Source: Pseudomonadota bacterium (GTDB lineage: Bacteria; Pseudomonadota; Alphaproteobacteria; Dongiales; Dongiaceae). From it: a stretch of 64,000 nt of DNA. The notes under the pieces are model-generated. The model had not been told where the DNA came from and did not search any database. It worked only from the letters and a program-made list of their open reading frames with translations. Shown in pieces: positions 1 to 9,138 of the stretch (position 1 is the stretch's first letter; each line of letters begins with the position of its first letter). The position numbers and the translations under genes were made by a program. The stretch spans positions 663,822 to 727,821 of the forward strand of contig JACPDN010000010.1 in assembly GCA_016183985.1 (NCBI GenBank), in the 5' to 3' direction.

Positions 1-1
1 C

Positions 2-235
2 CATCTGCCGCACAATCTCGACGGCGTCAGCGCGGGGCCGAAGGCTTACGGCGTGTTGATGACGGGCCGCAATACCGGCGTCTTCTCAGGCCCCATCCTG
101 ATGGCCTGGTTGTTTCAGGGTAATCTCGGTTGGCACGGTGCCGCCTTCGTCGTTGCCGGCACCACCCTCGCGGCCGCGCTGCTATCGCTCAGCCTCGCGC
201 GCAAACTCCGGCCGGCAGGCCATGCGACGGCGTGA
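2..235 (+). CDS. MFS transporter, C-terminal end (partial)
   Basis: The reading frame is open from base 2 to a TGA at 233-235, so only the last 77 residues are present. They contain hydrophobic stretches consistent with the last two membrane helices of a major facilitator permease: a glycine-rich helix (TGVFSGPILMAWLF) and a final helix rich in Ala, Val and Leu, followed by a short basic tail. The substrate cannot be told from this end. The gene converges on the caspase-like gene with only 3 bases between the stops. The family call rests on helix pattern and tail composition only. Confidence 0.6.
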   Translation, partial: HLPHNLDGVSAGPKAYGVLMTGRNTGVFSGPILMAWLFQGNLGWHGAAFVVAGTTLAAALLSLSLARKLRPAGHATA

Positions 236-238
236 TGC

Positions 239-1927
239 TTACTGCCATTCGATTTCGAAATCGCCAATCTTGTTGATGCCGTTATAGATGATCCGGCAAT
301 CGTCGCCGCATTTCTCAAGCGCGATGGCCTTGGCCTGGGCTTCCTCGCCGCAGCCTTCCGACGCCCAGCCGCCCCAGCTCGTCTTCATCTTCTTGCAGCC
401 GGTGGAAATCCCGATCCGCGCGCCATCCCGGCTCACCGCCAGGAAGCGATAATTGGCCTTCTGCTCCTTCGAATTCTCGATGAAGGTTTCGACGTCTTGC
501 TTGAACTCTTCCGATATGCGCTGGACGTTCACCTGCGGCTCGGGTGCCGGCGGCGGCAGAGGTTCGGGCGCAGGCGCAGGCGCGATCATGGCGACTGAAT
601 TGTCGATCTTCAGCAATTTGGCGCTGACGTAACCGGTGCCGGCGCCGGTCGCGATCTCCAGCCATTCGGCATCGGCCGAGCGGCCCGTCACCGTGACGCT
701 CTCCTCGGCTTTCAACTTGCCGATGACCTTTGCCTTGGCATTGGGCTCGGCGCGGATATTGGCCGATTTGGTAGCAAGATAGGCGCCCTCCATCGGCAGG
801 ATGCCGTTGTCGCCATCGGTCGGTGCAATGCTGGCGGTCTCGACGGCGGCGGGTGCTGGTGGTTCGGCGGGCGCCGTCGTACGCAATGCCTGCTGCACGG
901 GTGCCGGTTGGGGTGTCGCACTGGCAACCTGCTGCGACGCGCCGCCAAGCTTATCGAGCTTGTCTTGCGCCAGGGCGGCGTAGACGCCGGTCGGGTATTG
1001 CTGCAGGAAGGCCTTGAACACGGCCGGATTGCTGCTGTCCTTGACGTTCTCCCAATCGAACGCCGCACCCTGATTGCTGACGGCCGGCGCGGCAACGGGA
1101 GCAGGTGCGGGCGCGGGTGCCGCGACGGCAGCCTGCTGCGCGGCGCCGGCCAGTGTCACCGTCGCTGTGAGCGATGAGGAATCCCACGGTGTCTGCTGCT
1201 GGTTGGTGGCGGACAGCACCTGCAGGCGCACCGCACGATGCACTTCCTCGATCGCTTCGCCGGGGCGCAGCAACTCGGCGGACAGCGCCAGGGCATAGGG
1301 ACTGTTATCGCCATTGCCGTCGACCGAGACATCGCCCGGCGCTGTCGAATAGCCGACGAAACTGCCGCGCGGCGCATCGACGCGCGCAAGGCCCCGCGTT
1401 GCCGAGCGGAACCCGCGGGAGAGCGGGTTGTTGCGGCAGGCATCGAGGAAGACCAGGTTCACGCCATTGGCATTGCCGTATTGCATCTGCGCCAGCACGG
1501 TGTTGGCGGAAACCGCTTCGACAGATACGTCGCCCTCGCGCTGGATCTCGGCCCCGATCGGCAGCAGGAAGTTCTCGCCATCGACCTGCAGGCCGTGACC
1601 GGCGTAATAGAAGAGCCCCACCGTCTGCGATCCGCCCGAACTCAACGCCGCACCGAAATCGCGGATGCGGCGCTTCATCTCCCTCTGGTCGACATCGAGC
1701 GCCAGCGTGACGTTGAAGCCGAGCTTTTTGAGCGCGCGCGCCATCAGCTTGGCGTCATTGGCCGGGTTGCGCAGATTGCCGATATCGGCGCCGTAACCAC
1801 CATTGCCGATGACGAGCGCAACGCGGTTGCCGTCGGCGGAGGCGGCGCTTGGCACGACGCTGGCCGCCACCGCCAGCGCGAGGATGAGGATAAGGCCGGT
1901 CATATGCCGGTAAAGGCGAGCAAGCAT
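239..1927 (-). CDS. Secreted caspase-family (peptidase C14) protein with SH3b domain
   Basis: 562 residues if it starts at the ATG at 1927, which has AGGGG seven bases upstream; a GTG at 1948 would add seven residues. A signal peptide (hydrophobic core about residues 11-27, ending near ASA-DG) predicts export. Residues about 34-260 form a caspase p20 fold with the dyad His in YYAGHG (about H111) and Cys in LDACRNNP (about C164). A Pro/Ala-rich linker follows, with a short segment containing FLQQYPTGVYAALA. A bacterial SH3 domain covers about 381-441, and a Cys-containing tail (about 475-562) ends the protein. Bacterial orthocaspases cut after basic residues, and SH3b domains often bind cell wall. 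The substrate is unknown. The gene stands alone, convergent with the MFS gene. Confidence 0.85.
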   Translation of the reverse strand: MLARLYRHMTGLILILALAVAASVVPSAASADGNRVALVIGNGGYGADIGNLRNPANDAKLMARALKKLGFNVTLALDVDQREMKRRIRDFGAALSSGGSQTVGLFYYAGHGLQVDGENFLLPIGAEIQREGDVSVEAVSANTVLAQMQYGNANGVNLVFLDACRNNPLSRGFRSATRGLARVDAPRGSFVGYSTAPGDVSVDGNGDNSPYALALSAELLRPGEAIEEVHRAVRLQVLSATNQQQTPWDSSSLTATVTLAGAAQQAAVAAPAPAPAPVAAPAVSNQGAAFDWENVKDSSNPAVFKAFLQQYPTGVYAALAQDKLDKLGGASQQVASATPQPAPVQQALRTTAPAEPPAPAAVETASIAPTDGDNGILPMEGAYLATKSANIRAEPNAKAKVIGKLKAEESVTVTGRSADAEWLEIATGAGTGYVSAKLLKIDNSVAMIAPAPAPEPLPPPAPEPQVNVQRISEEFKQDVETFIENSKEQKANYRFLAVSRDGARIGISTGCKKMKTSWGGWASEGCGEEAQAKAIALEKCGDDCRIIYNGINKIGDFEIEWQ

Positions 1928-2190
1928 CGCTAGACCCCTGTTCGGCACGCCGGATAACCGGCCCGCGCCGTTTCATAGGCCCCAAGATAAAGCAGACCTC
2001 TATTCTGGCAAAAATGACGGCCGTCACAAACCGCAATCGCGGCCCGAGCGACAAATCAGGCCGCTTTTTTCCAAGCAAACGGCTGGAATATTGCAGCTTT
2101 TCTGCCTCGTCCGGAAAATCGCCTTGTCACGCCGCACCCCGGGGTGTGCGAGCCTGTGCGATGGGTCAGCTTTTGCCCTACCGTTGACGG

Positions 2191-2886
2191 CTAGGGGACG
2201 AGCTTATAGCCGCCGGCATCGGTGACCAGAATCTGCGCCTTGGCCGGATCCTTCTCGATCTTCTGGCGCAGGCGATAGACATGGGTCTCCAGCGTATGCG
2301 TGGTGACGCCGGCGTTATAGCCCCAGACCTCGCCCAGCAATGTCTCTCGCCCGACCGCACGCTGTTCGGCGCGGTAGAGGTATTTGAGGATCGCCGTTTC
2401 CTTCTCGGTGAGGCGGATCTTCTTGCTGGTCTTCTCGTCCACCAGCATCTTCACATTGGGCTTGAAGATATAGGGGCCGATGGGAATGAGCGCGTCCTCG
2501 CTGTGCTCGTGCTGACGAAGATGCGCGCGCAACCGTGCCAGCAATTCGCCGAGGCGAAACGGCTTGGAGATATAATCATTGGCGCCCATGTCGAGGCCGT
2601 GGATCGTATCCGCTTCACCCGACGATGCCGTCACCATGATGATGGGGACGCTGATGCCGGCCTTGCGCAAAGCCTCGCAGACCTGGCGCCCGTCGCCATC
2701 GGGCAGGCCCACATCGAGCAGGATCGCATCCGGCTTTTCCCGTTGCGCGACCGTCAGGGCATCGCCCGCCGTCCCCGCCTCGACACAGGTGAACTCGCCA
2801 TCGAGGGCCAGCTGTTCGGCCAAGGTCTTGCGCAGAGCCTCGTCGTCATCGACGAGCAGGATGCGGCGCTGGTGGCTGAGGGTCAT
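2191..2886 (-). CDS. OmpR/PhoB-family response regulator
   Basis: 231 residues. The receiver domain (about 7-120) has the acidic pocket DDD at 13-15, the phospho-acceptor Asp at 58 in LLDVGLPDGDG, and the conserved Lys at 108 in SKPF. A C-terminal winged helix follows (about 140-231), including the recognition-helix region THTLETHVYRLRQKI and the wing YKLVP. It is a transcription factor activated by phosphorylation. No histidine kinase gene adjoins it: the nearest kinase, at 7.6 kb, is on the other strand and looks like PhoR. It is divergent from ribA, with about 245 bases between the starts. Whether it is the PhoB partner cannot be decided; its domain sequence is not distinctive. Confidence 0.9.
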   Translation of the reverse strand: MTLSHQRRILLVDDDEALRKTLAEQLALDGEFTCVEAGTAGDALTVAQREKPDAILLDVGLPDGDGRQVCEALRKAGISVPIIMVTASSGEADTIHGLDMGANDYISKPFRLGELLARLRAHLRQHEHSEDALIPIGPYIFKPNVKMLVDEKTSKKIRLTEKETAILKYLYRAEQRAVGRETLLGEVWGYNAGVTTHTLETHVYRLRQKIEKDPAKAQILVTDAGGYKLVP

Positions 2887-3131
2887 GGATGCGGGAGCTC
2901 CCGTGGGTTACGTCAGAGTCAGATAACACCGCCCCAACCGCCTGACAAGGTATCCGACTTCGGCCATTTGCAGAAAATTCCATTGTCTCTGGGACTTAGC
3001 TGTACGGAAGCCACCCAATTCCTGCATGGGAGAAGGGCTTGAAGCGGGGGACCGTGGGCTTGACCGGATCATCAAATAATCCCCATATGCGGGCATTGAG
3101 CTCATCTTGGAACTTAAAGCTCGGACACATC

Positions 3132-4295
3132 ATGACGCCGATCGATCCGGCGGCCCTCGACCCCAGCGTCTGGACCGCTACCTGCCTCGCCCAAGTTGAA
3201 CGCGCTGTGGCCGAATTGCGCCGCGGCGGCGTTGTGGCGTTGCTGGAAGGCGATCAGGCGGCGCTGCTGCTGGCGGCCGAGACGGTCGAGCAGCCGGCCT
3301 TAGCGACCCTCCAGACCGCGAGCCAAGGCGGAAAAAAGGGTGAAGCCCGGCTGGTTCTGACCGCCGAGCGGACCCAGGCGCTGCAGAAGCGCGGGCTGAC
3401 CTTGCCCGCCAATCTTCCGGCCGAGGATTACCGGGTACTTTCGGTCGCGGGATCGCTCGCGGCCGAGGCCATTCGCCAGCTCGCCGATCCCACGGTTGCC
3501 GCTTTCGATGCCCAGGCCTTGGGTGTCGCGGTCGTGGGCGACGTTTCCCCAGCCTTTGCCCAAGGCGCCATTGAGCTTGCCAAGGCGGCGCGCCTGCTGC
3601 CGGCGGCCATTCTGGTGCTGGTGCCGCGGGCCGGCCTCGATCACTGGGTCGATCCGGCGTTCCGCATGGAAGCCCGCGATCTGGCGCATTGGCGCCGCAA
3701 TGCCGCCGCCAACCTGCGCCGGGTCAGTTCCGCCCGCGTGCCGCTTGAAGGTGCCGAAGAGGCCGAAATCATTGCCTTCCGCCCCCATGACGGCGGCAAG
3801 GAGCATCTCGCCATCATCATCGGCAAGCTGGACACCAACGGCCCGGTGCTGACGCGACTTCATTCCGAATGTTTCACGGGCGACCTCCTGGGATCGCTCC
3901 GCTGCGATTGCGGCGAACAGCTGCGCGGCGCCATTGCGGCGATTTCGCAATCGGGCAGCGGCGTGCTGCTCTATCTGGCGCAAGAGGGGCGGGGCATCGG
4001 CCTGGTGAACAAGCTCAGGGCCTATCGCCTGCAGGATGCCGGCGCCGATACGCTGGACGCCAACCTGCAGCTGGGTTTCGGCGCCGATGAGCGGCTCTAT
4101 CAGCCGGCGGCCGAGATGCTGCAGCAATTGGGGGTGGGGGCGGTCCGCCTGCTCACCAACAACCCGGACAAGGTCACGGGGCTTGCCCAATGCGGCATCA
4201 ACGTGACCGAGCGGGTGCCGCATGTGTTTCCCTCGAACGACCATAACGAACGCTATCTTTCGACCAAGGCGATGCGTTTCGGCCATATGTTCTGA
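3132..4295 (+). CDS. ribA: GTP cyclohydrolase II
   Basis: Opens the imidazole ring of GTP to give the first intermediate of riboflavin synthesis, with release of formate and pyrophosphate. From the ATG at 3132 it has 387 residues. The C-terminal half is the catalytic domain, with zinc-binding Cys at about 247, 258 and 260 (HSECFTGDLLGS, then RCDCGEQL), the YLAQEGRGIGL motif and the NNPDK motif. The N-terminal 190 or so residues form an extra domain, common in alphaproteobacterial RibA, that is not the DHBP synthase RibB. The frame stays open upstream to 3039, but nothing conserved is visible there. It stands as a single gene; no other rib gene is in the window. Confidence 0.93.
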   Translation: MTPIDPAALDPSVWTATCLAQVERAVAELRRGGVVALLEGDQAALLLAAETVEQPALATLQTASQGGKKGEARLVLTAERTQALQKRGLTLPANLPAEDYRVLSVAGSLAAEAIRQLADPTVAAFDAQALGVAVVGDVSPAFAQGAIELAKAARLLPAAILVLVPRAGLDHWVDPAFRMEARDLAHWRRNAAANLRRVSSARVPLEGAEEAEIIAFRPHDGGKEHLAIIIGKLDTNGPVLTRLHSECFTGDLLGSLRCDCGEQLRGAIAAISQSGSGVLLYLAQEGRGIGLVNKLRAYRLQDAGADTLDANLQLGFGADERLYQPAAEMLQQLGVGAVRLLTNNPDKVTGLAQCGINVTERVPHVFPSNDHNERYLSTKAMRFGHMF

Positions 4296-4340
4296 AGTCC
4301 TGGCACGGGGCTTGCTCATACTTCCCTGACGTGTGCCGAC

Positions 4341-5495
4341 ATGGTGTCGGCCTCGGGTTCTGGGATGGCCCCCTTGGCGGAATATCCGATCAGCGCAGCT
4401 GGTACGCTTCCTTCGCCGCTTTACGCGGGGATGGCGGATTCCGGCGCTACCGGTACCGGCGCCATCGCCGGCGGCAAGCTGCGTCCCGGGGCCATCGACC
4501 AGGGCCAATTCCAGGCCATGCTGGCGGCACAAGCCCAGCAACAACAACAGGTTACCTCCGGTGCCCCAGTCCACGGCATGACCTTGGGCGACTATCGCAA
4601 ATTGGCCGGCATCCACACGGCACCAGCGCCTGCCCTAGCTTCCGCGCCAGCTCCCGCCGCTGCGCCCACTTCCGGCCCGGCCAATGATGGCATTCCCACC
4701 CTCAGCCTGGCACAATTTGCCGCGCTGACCGGGATGGAGATTCCGGATCAGGTCCAGAATCAGCCCCAGAATCAGTCTCTGGCGACCGTGCCCAACTCGA
4801 CCGAGGCTGGCGTCCCCCTCAGCACCGGACCGGTCGAGGCAGAGCCGGAACCCGACCCGCTCGCAACCGAGGAACCGGCCCCCCAGACGGCGGATACCGC
4901 GACCCCGATGGAGAGCACGGACGGTGTACCTGTTTCACCAGGTGAGACGCCCGAATCGGCCCCTGAAGGGCCCAAAGACGACCGCCTCGTGCTCCTCGAC
5001 ACCTATCCCGATCGGGAGGAGCAGAAGAGCCTCGCAGCGCAAGGGAAGCATTGGCGCATGAAGGACACGCCGGGCGCCCGGGAGCTCTTCATGGGCCCCG
5101 ATGGCGAGTTCGGCTGGGATGACTTCGTCGACATCATCAACCCGCTGCAGCATATCCCGGTCGTAGCGCAGATCTACCGTGCGGTGACCGGGGACCAGGC
5201 CTATGGCCTGTCGAATTTCATCGGCGCCTTGCCCTTCGGCCCGATCTCGGTCGCCAGCGCCATCGCCGATACCGTCGTGCGCGCCCAGACCGGCCGCGAT
5301 GCCGGCACCGACATGGCCGCCGCCGTTCTTGGCATCGACAACCGCACGCCGGAAGAGGCGGATCTGCATCTGGCCACTGGCAACACCGACCAGCTGGCCG
5401 CGGCAAGCGAACCGGCCGGCGCGGCCCAAGTGCAGGTGGCGGCCCTGCCCACCGGCCCCGAGGCCTGGACCCGCGACGGCATCGGTCGCGACTAG
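4341..5495 (+). CDS. Hypothetical protein, Ala/Pro-rich with a conserved C-terminal block
   Basis: 384 residues, begins 45 bases after ribA. The first 240 residues are low complexity: Gln runs near residue 60, Ala/Pro repeats near 95-110, and an acidic Pro/Glu/Thr segment. From about residue 215 the sequence is more ordered (DRLVLLDTYPDREEQ). Residues about 255-330 look like a folded or membrane-associated block (DIINPLQHIPVVAQIYR, then two small-residue hydrophobic stretches). I do not recognise a named family. The NPLQHIPVV-type block may be the functional part, and the rest a flexible linker. ATGs at 4368 and later are possible starts. Function unknown. Confidence 0.7.
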   Translation: MVSASGSGMAPLAEYPISAAGTLPSPLYAGMADSGATGTGAIAGGKLRPGAIDQGQFQAMLAAQAQQQQQVTSGAPVHGMTLGDYRKLAGIHTAPAPALASAPAPAAAPTSGPANDGIPTLSLAQFAALTGMEIPDQVQNQPQNQSLATVPNSTEAGVPLSTGPVEAEPEPDPLATEEPAPQTADTATPMESTDGVPVSPGETPESAPEGPKDDRLVLLDTYPDREEQKSLAAQGKHWRMKDTPGARELFMGPDGEFGWDDFVDIINPLQHIPVVAQIYRAVTGDQAYGLSNFIGALPFGPISVASAIADTVVRAQTGRDAGTDMAAAVLGIDNRTPEEADLHLATGNTDQLAAASEPAGAAQVQVAALPTGPEAWTRDGIGRD

Positions 5496-5563
5496 GCCCG
5501 GACTTGCGCCGTTCATCTGAAGCAGTCATTTTCGCGGGCATTCGATTCGCGGATTAGAGCTTC

Positions 5564-6400
5564 ATGCCCACCGGCTTCTGGCGACAATTTTGTTTGGGTC
5601 TTTCGACCCTGATCGGCGTCCGGCGGCAGGGCTTTTTCATTCCCTATCGCTATGCCGACCAGGTAACAACGCCGCCTGTCTATGACGCGGCGCTGGCAGC
5701 GCTTGCGGGCGCACACGCATCCTTTGCCGCATTGCTGGCCGACCTCGCAGCCTTCCGCGCGGAGCTCAACGCCATCGAAGTCGATGCACCGGCGCCGAAC
5801 CCGCGCTGGGGGCAGGAATGGTTTGCACCGCTCGATGCCGCCATCCTCTATGCACTGATTCGCCTGCGTCGGCCGGCGCGGCTCCTGGAAGTGGGTTCAG
5901 GCCATTCGACACGCTTTGCCGCCCGCGCGATCGCGGATGGCAAAGTTGCGACCGAGCATGTCGCGATCGATCCGGCACCCCGCGCCGATATCGCCAAGCT
6001 CAAGCTCACGCTGCACCGGAGCGTGTTGCGGCACGCCGACCGCGCGCTCTTTGCGCGCCTTCAATCGGGCGACATGCTGTTCATCGATTCCAGCCATATC
6101 CTGATGCCCGGGACCGATGTGGATGCGCTGTTCAATTGCATGCTGCCCAGCTTGCCCAAGGGCGTGCTGGTGCATATCCACGATATCTTCCTGCCTGACG
6201 ACTATCCCGCCGATTGGGCGTGGCGGGGCTATAACGAACAGCTGGCCGTGTTGCCACTGATCACCGGCGGCGCATATCGGCCGCTCTTTGCCAGCCGCTA
6301 TGCCGAGACGCGCATGAAAGCAGAAACGGCAGCCTCGCTCATCGCAACGCTGCCGTCCTCGAGAGCCCCGGCCACATCGCTGTGGCTGGAGAAGATTTAG
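5564..6400 (+). CDS. Class I SAM-dependent methyltransferase-like protein
   Basis: 278 residues. A SAM-binding signature LLEVGSGHSTRFAA lies at about residues 107-120. It is followed by an acidic residue at the end of strand 2 (VAIDPAP) and a motif resembling strand 4 (GDMLFIDSSHI), the pattern of the Methyltransf_24 group. HIHDIFLPDDYP lies where these enzymes carry a metal- or substrate-contacting loop. The N-terminal 90 residues are helical and have no recognised family. The substrate is unknown; relatives act on sugars in surface polysaccharides or on small molecules, but no neighbour suggests a pathway. Confidence 0.78.
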   Translation: MPTGFWRQFCLGLSTLIGVRRQGFFIPYRYADQVTTPPVYDAALAALAGAHASFAALLADLAAFRAELNAIEVDAPAPNPRWGQEWFAPLDAAILYALIRLRRPARLLEVGSGHSTRFAARAIADGKVATEHVAIDPAPRADIAKLKLTLHRSVLRHADRALFARLQSGDMLFIDSSHILMPGTDVDALFNCMLPSLPKGVLVHIHDIFLPDDYPADWAWRGYNEQLAVLPLITGGAYRPLFASRYAETRMKAETAASLIATLPSSRAPATSLWLEKI

Positions 6401-6434
6401 AGCTTCAGGTTTCTAGCGCAGCGCCCTTTCTTCT

Positions 6435-6512
6435 CGTCATGCCCGGACTTGATCCGGGCATCCACTCTTTCAGCTGCCGCAGTGGATCCCCGGGTCAAGC
6501 CCGGGGATGACG
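6435..6512. repeat. Paired palindromic repeat (REP/BIME-like)
   Basis: Two 32-base arms (6435-6466 and 6481-6512) are inverted copies matching at 28 of 32 positions. Each arm is itself a hairpin with a perfect 7-bp stem: GCCCGGA/TCCGGGC with a CTTGA loop in the first, and CCCCGGG/CCCGGGG with a TCAAG loop in the second. The four mismatches between the arms are paired changes that keep both stems intact. The element lies between the convergent genes ending at 6400 and 6549, the usual place for REP-type elements, and may also act as a bidirectional terminator. Confidence 0.8.
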
Positions 6513-6548
6513 GGACAACAATTTCGCTGACACACGACAGCGTCAGTC

Positions 6549-7469
6549 TTACTGCAGCGGCTTCACCGCGACTTCGCGCAGCCAGTAGCTGCCGCCGACA
6601 TTGGTGACGAGGATGCCGTCGAAATCGCCGGTGAGGCTGGTGTCGGCGGCGCTGATCGCCGTCTGGCCGTCGAGCAGCACGGTCATCTTGCCGGCGCTGT
6701 TGCGCGTCATGACAAGCTCATGCGCGTTGCCGTCTTCGAGATTGACCGCACCGTTATAGGCGCCGAGCGTGGTGGCGCCGCTGGCTGTCACCTTTTGCAG
6801 CAGGAAGGCCTGGTTGTTGCCGGGCTGATAGGCGACACGGTACTGGTTCTGCGCCGAGGCGCCCTGATAAAGCGCCAGCTGCAGCCCGCCATAGCGATCC
6901 TTCGAGGTGAATTTGGTGCTGGCGGTGAAATAGGCCGGCAGCTTCGCCTTGGTATAGATCGCGGCATATTGCGCGCTGGCGCTTTGCGGCTGGGCCTGCT
7001 GATTGAGGATGTTGCCGAGCAGCGAATTGAGATTGCCGCCCTGCCGGATCTTGCTGACGAGACCCCGGTTGCTGCCGGATTTGTCGACCTGCCACTGGCC
7101 TGCCGTCACCTTCCAGGCGGGGTTGGTGGCAAACTCGCCATCACTGAAATTGTCGAAGAAGGGCTGCGCCTGGGAAACCATTGTCACCGCCTCGAACTCG
7201 GCGATCGACTTCTTGAGATCGTCGAGGAAATCGGGCGAGCCCGCCTGGTCCTTCTCGGCCTGGGCGATCTTGGCCTTCAGATCGGTGAGCAGCTTTTGTG
7301 TCGCTTTCCCCTGCGTGGTGCCGGTCCAGGGCTGGTAGGTGGGGACGGCATTGTCGGCCAGCGCTATACTGGCCGGCAGGCTGCCGCTTCCCAGGATGAG
7401 GCCAGCGCCAATGGCACCGATCGCAAGCGTGTTGCGCAGCAGGGCCGCGCGGCGTGATGAATTATCCAT
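6549..7469 (-). CDS. Secreted hypothetical protein with jelly-roll-like C-terminal domain
   Basis: 306 residues. It begins with a signal of Tat-like type (SSRRAALLRNTLAIGAIGAGLIL), ending near ALA-DN. A helical segment (about 50-95, KLLTDLKAKIAQAEKD) precedes a beta-rich domain (about 103-306). That domain resembles the concanavalin/LamG-like folds of cell-surface proteins: FDNFSDGEFATNPAWKVTAGQWQV at its start, and GDFDGILVTN with WLREVAV at its end. No catalytic residues are evident. It is divergent from the phoR-like gene, with 162 bases between them. The exported location is well supported; the role is unknown. Confidence 0.72.
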   Translation of the reverse strand: MDNSSRRAALLRNTLAIGAIGAGLILGSGSLPASIALADNAVPTYQPWTGTTQGKATQKLLTDLKAKIAQAEKDQAGSPDFLDDLKKSIAEFEAVTMVSQAQPFFDNFSDGEFATNPAWKVTAGQWQVDKSGSNRGLVSKIRQGGNLNSLLGNILNQQAQPQSASAQYAAIYTKAKLPAYFTASTKFTSKDRYGGLQLALYQGASAQNQYRVAYQPGNNQAFLLQKVTASGATTLGAYNGAVNLEDGNAHELVMTRNSAGKMTVLLDGQTAISAADTSLTGDFDGILVTNVGGSYWLREVAVKPLQ

Positions 7470-7631
7470 GACAGACTTTCCTCTCCTTGGCAGTTTTCTT
7501 TAGTGTTGTTGCGACTCGACGCTTGGAAATCCGCTTTCGGCCGTCACTGACCTGACACACTCCCGCAGGTATAACGACCGACCGGCACGATTGATCCAGT
7601 TTCGGTTGTATTATGGAGTGAGAGGGTATTC

Positions 7632-8942
7632 GTGCGGAAGGGTTTCGCGACACTTTTTCGTGACCTCGCCGTCGTGGTGGTGGCCCTGGCCGCCCTGGTC
7701 GGCTTCACCGGCCGCAGCGACTGGCCCCTGCTGGTGGTGGCGGTGGCGGCGGCCCTTTCCGCGCTTGGCTTCATTGTCCTGCGCCATCACGAGCCACAGG
7801 AACAAAAGCCAGTACCGCTCGCACCCCTGCCGACGGATGCCGACGAAGCGGCCGGCGCCCCCCTCAATCCCACAAGGGCGCTGCTCAACGCACTGCCGGA
7901 TCCGGTGCTGGTCCTCGATGCGCAGCGCGGAATCAGTCTTGCCAATCTGGCGGCACGCGATCTCCTGGGCGCCGAGATCGAAGGCACCAGCCTGCTCGCG
8001 GTGCTGCGCCAGCCGGCCCTGCTGATGGCCCTCGATGCCATGTCGCGCGGCGAGGTGCCGGAGCCCCTGGAGATGCCCGACATCGCCGGCCACGCCATGG
8101 TCGCCGAATTGCAGCCCATCGATCTTGCCGGCGCAGAGATCGGGCGTACGCTGATCGTCTTCCACGACGTCTCTCATCTCAGGCGCGCCGAATCCCTGCG
8201 CAGCGATTTCATCGCCAATGTCAGCCATGAATTGAAGACGCCGCTCGCTACCCTCATCGGCTTCCTGGAAACGCTGAAGGGCCCGGCGCGCAATGACGAG
8301 CAGGCGCGTGCGCGCTTCCTCGACATCATGCTCACCGAAGCGCAGCGCATGAGCCGCATCGTCGCCGATCTGCTGTCGCTGTCGCGGATCGAGCTCAACG
8401 AACATCAATCGCCGGAAGGCGAGGCGGATCTCAAACGCCTGCTGGCCTCGGTCGTGGATGGCCTCACCTTGAAAGCTGAGGCGCGCGGCATCGTCATCCG
8501 CACGCCCGATCCCAGCCGCCTGCCGCGGGTACCCGGCGATGCCGATGAGTTGACGCAGGTGGTGCAGAACCTGGTCGACAACGCGCTGAAATATTGCCGC
8601 GACCAGGCGGTGGTGACGGTGAGCGCCGAGATCATCACCGATCCCGCCTTGCTGCGCCTGCATCTGCCGTATCCCAAGGGTGTCAAAGCCGCGGTGGCCC
8701 TCAGCGTCAACGACCAGGGCCCCGGCATCGCGCGCGAACACATCCCGCGCCTTACCGAACGCTTCTACCGCGTCGACACGGCGCGGAGCCGCGACCTCGG
8801 CGGCACGGGCCTCGGTCTTGCCATCGTCAAGCACATCGTCAACCGGCATCGCGGCAAACTGGAAATCCAGTCGGTGCTGGGCCAGGGCAGCACGTTCACA
8901 ATCTATCTGCCGATGGATTCGGCCCCGGCGAAGGCCGCGTAA
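7632..8942 (+). CDS. phoR: PhoR-type sensor histidine kinase
   Basis: 436 residues from a GTG at 7632. Two membrane helices (about 10-26 and 31-50) are followed by a short PAS-like domain (about 78-180). The HisKA domain has the phospho-acceptor His at 199 in FIANVSHELKTPL, very close to the PhoR consensus. The HATPase domain follows, with N-box NLVDNALKYC, G1 DQGPGI, and G2 GGTGLGLAIVKHIV. PhoR senses the state of the Pst phosphate transporter and controls PhoB. The call is supported by the Pho-box pstS 2.2 kb downstream. No phoB, phoU or pstCAB lies nearby, which is unusual, so a PhoR-like kinase with another role remains possible. Confidence 0.8.
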   Translation: MRKGFATLFRDLAVVVVALAALVGFTGRSDWPLLVVAVAAALSALGFIVLRHHEPQEQKPVPLAPLPTDADEAAGAPLNPTRALLNALPDPVLVLDAQRGISLANLAARDLLGAEIEGTSLLAVLRQPALLMALDAMSRGEVPEPLEMPDIAGHAMVAELQPIDLAGAEIGRTLIVFHDVSHLRRAESLRSDFIANVSHELKTPLATLIGFLETLKGPARNDEQARARFLDIMLTEAQRMSRIVADLLSLSRIELNEHQSPEGEADLKRLLASVVDGLTLKAEARGIVIRTPDPSRLPRVPGDADELTQVVQNLVDNALKYCRDQAVVTVSAEIITDPALLRLHLPYPKGVKAAVALSVNDQGPGIAREHIPRLTERFYRVDTARSRDLGGTGLGLAIVKHIVNRHRGKLEIQSVLGQGSTFTIYLPMDSAPAKAA

Positions 8943-8963
8943 GAGGCATTCCAAAACCGCCAT

Positions 8964-8999
8964 CCTCCGCGAAGGCGGAGGACCCGCGAGTTTTTTTTC
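8964..8999 (+). terminator. Rho-independent terminator after phoR
   Basis: A perfect 8-bp stem (TCCTCCGC 8964-8971, GCGGAGGA 8976-8983) with a GAAG loop is followed, after eight bases, by eight Ts at 8992-8999. It lies 22 bases past the phoR stop. The stem sequence also resembles a widespread alphaproteobacterial palindrome, so it may be a repeat reused as a terminator. Confidence 0.65.
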
Positions 9000-9138
9000 G
9001 TTATGCAGCCGATAAACTGCTGGGTGCGCAATGGCGCGATATCATCTGCCAACATGCCTGCCCGAAAATCGCGTGCTTGCGAAGCGCAATGCGCGCTATG
9101 ATAGCATGGCGGTGTTTGATATCGACGGTGGGAAATAG

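Noticed and set aside
3300..4616. A 438-codon minus-strand frame opposite ribA
   Set aside because: ribA has intact catalytic motifs; the opposite frame is low-complexity and unsupported.
7611..8963. A 450-codon minus-strand frame opposite phoR
   Set aside because: The kinase motifs are on the plus strand and the reverse translation matches nothing.
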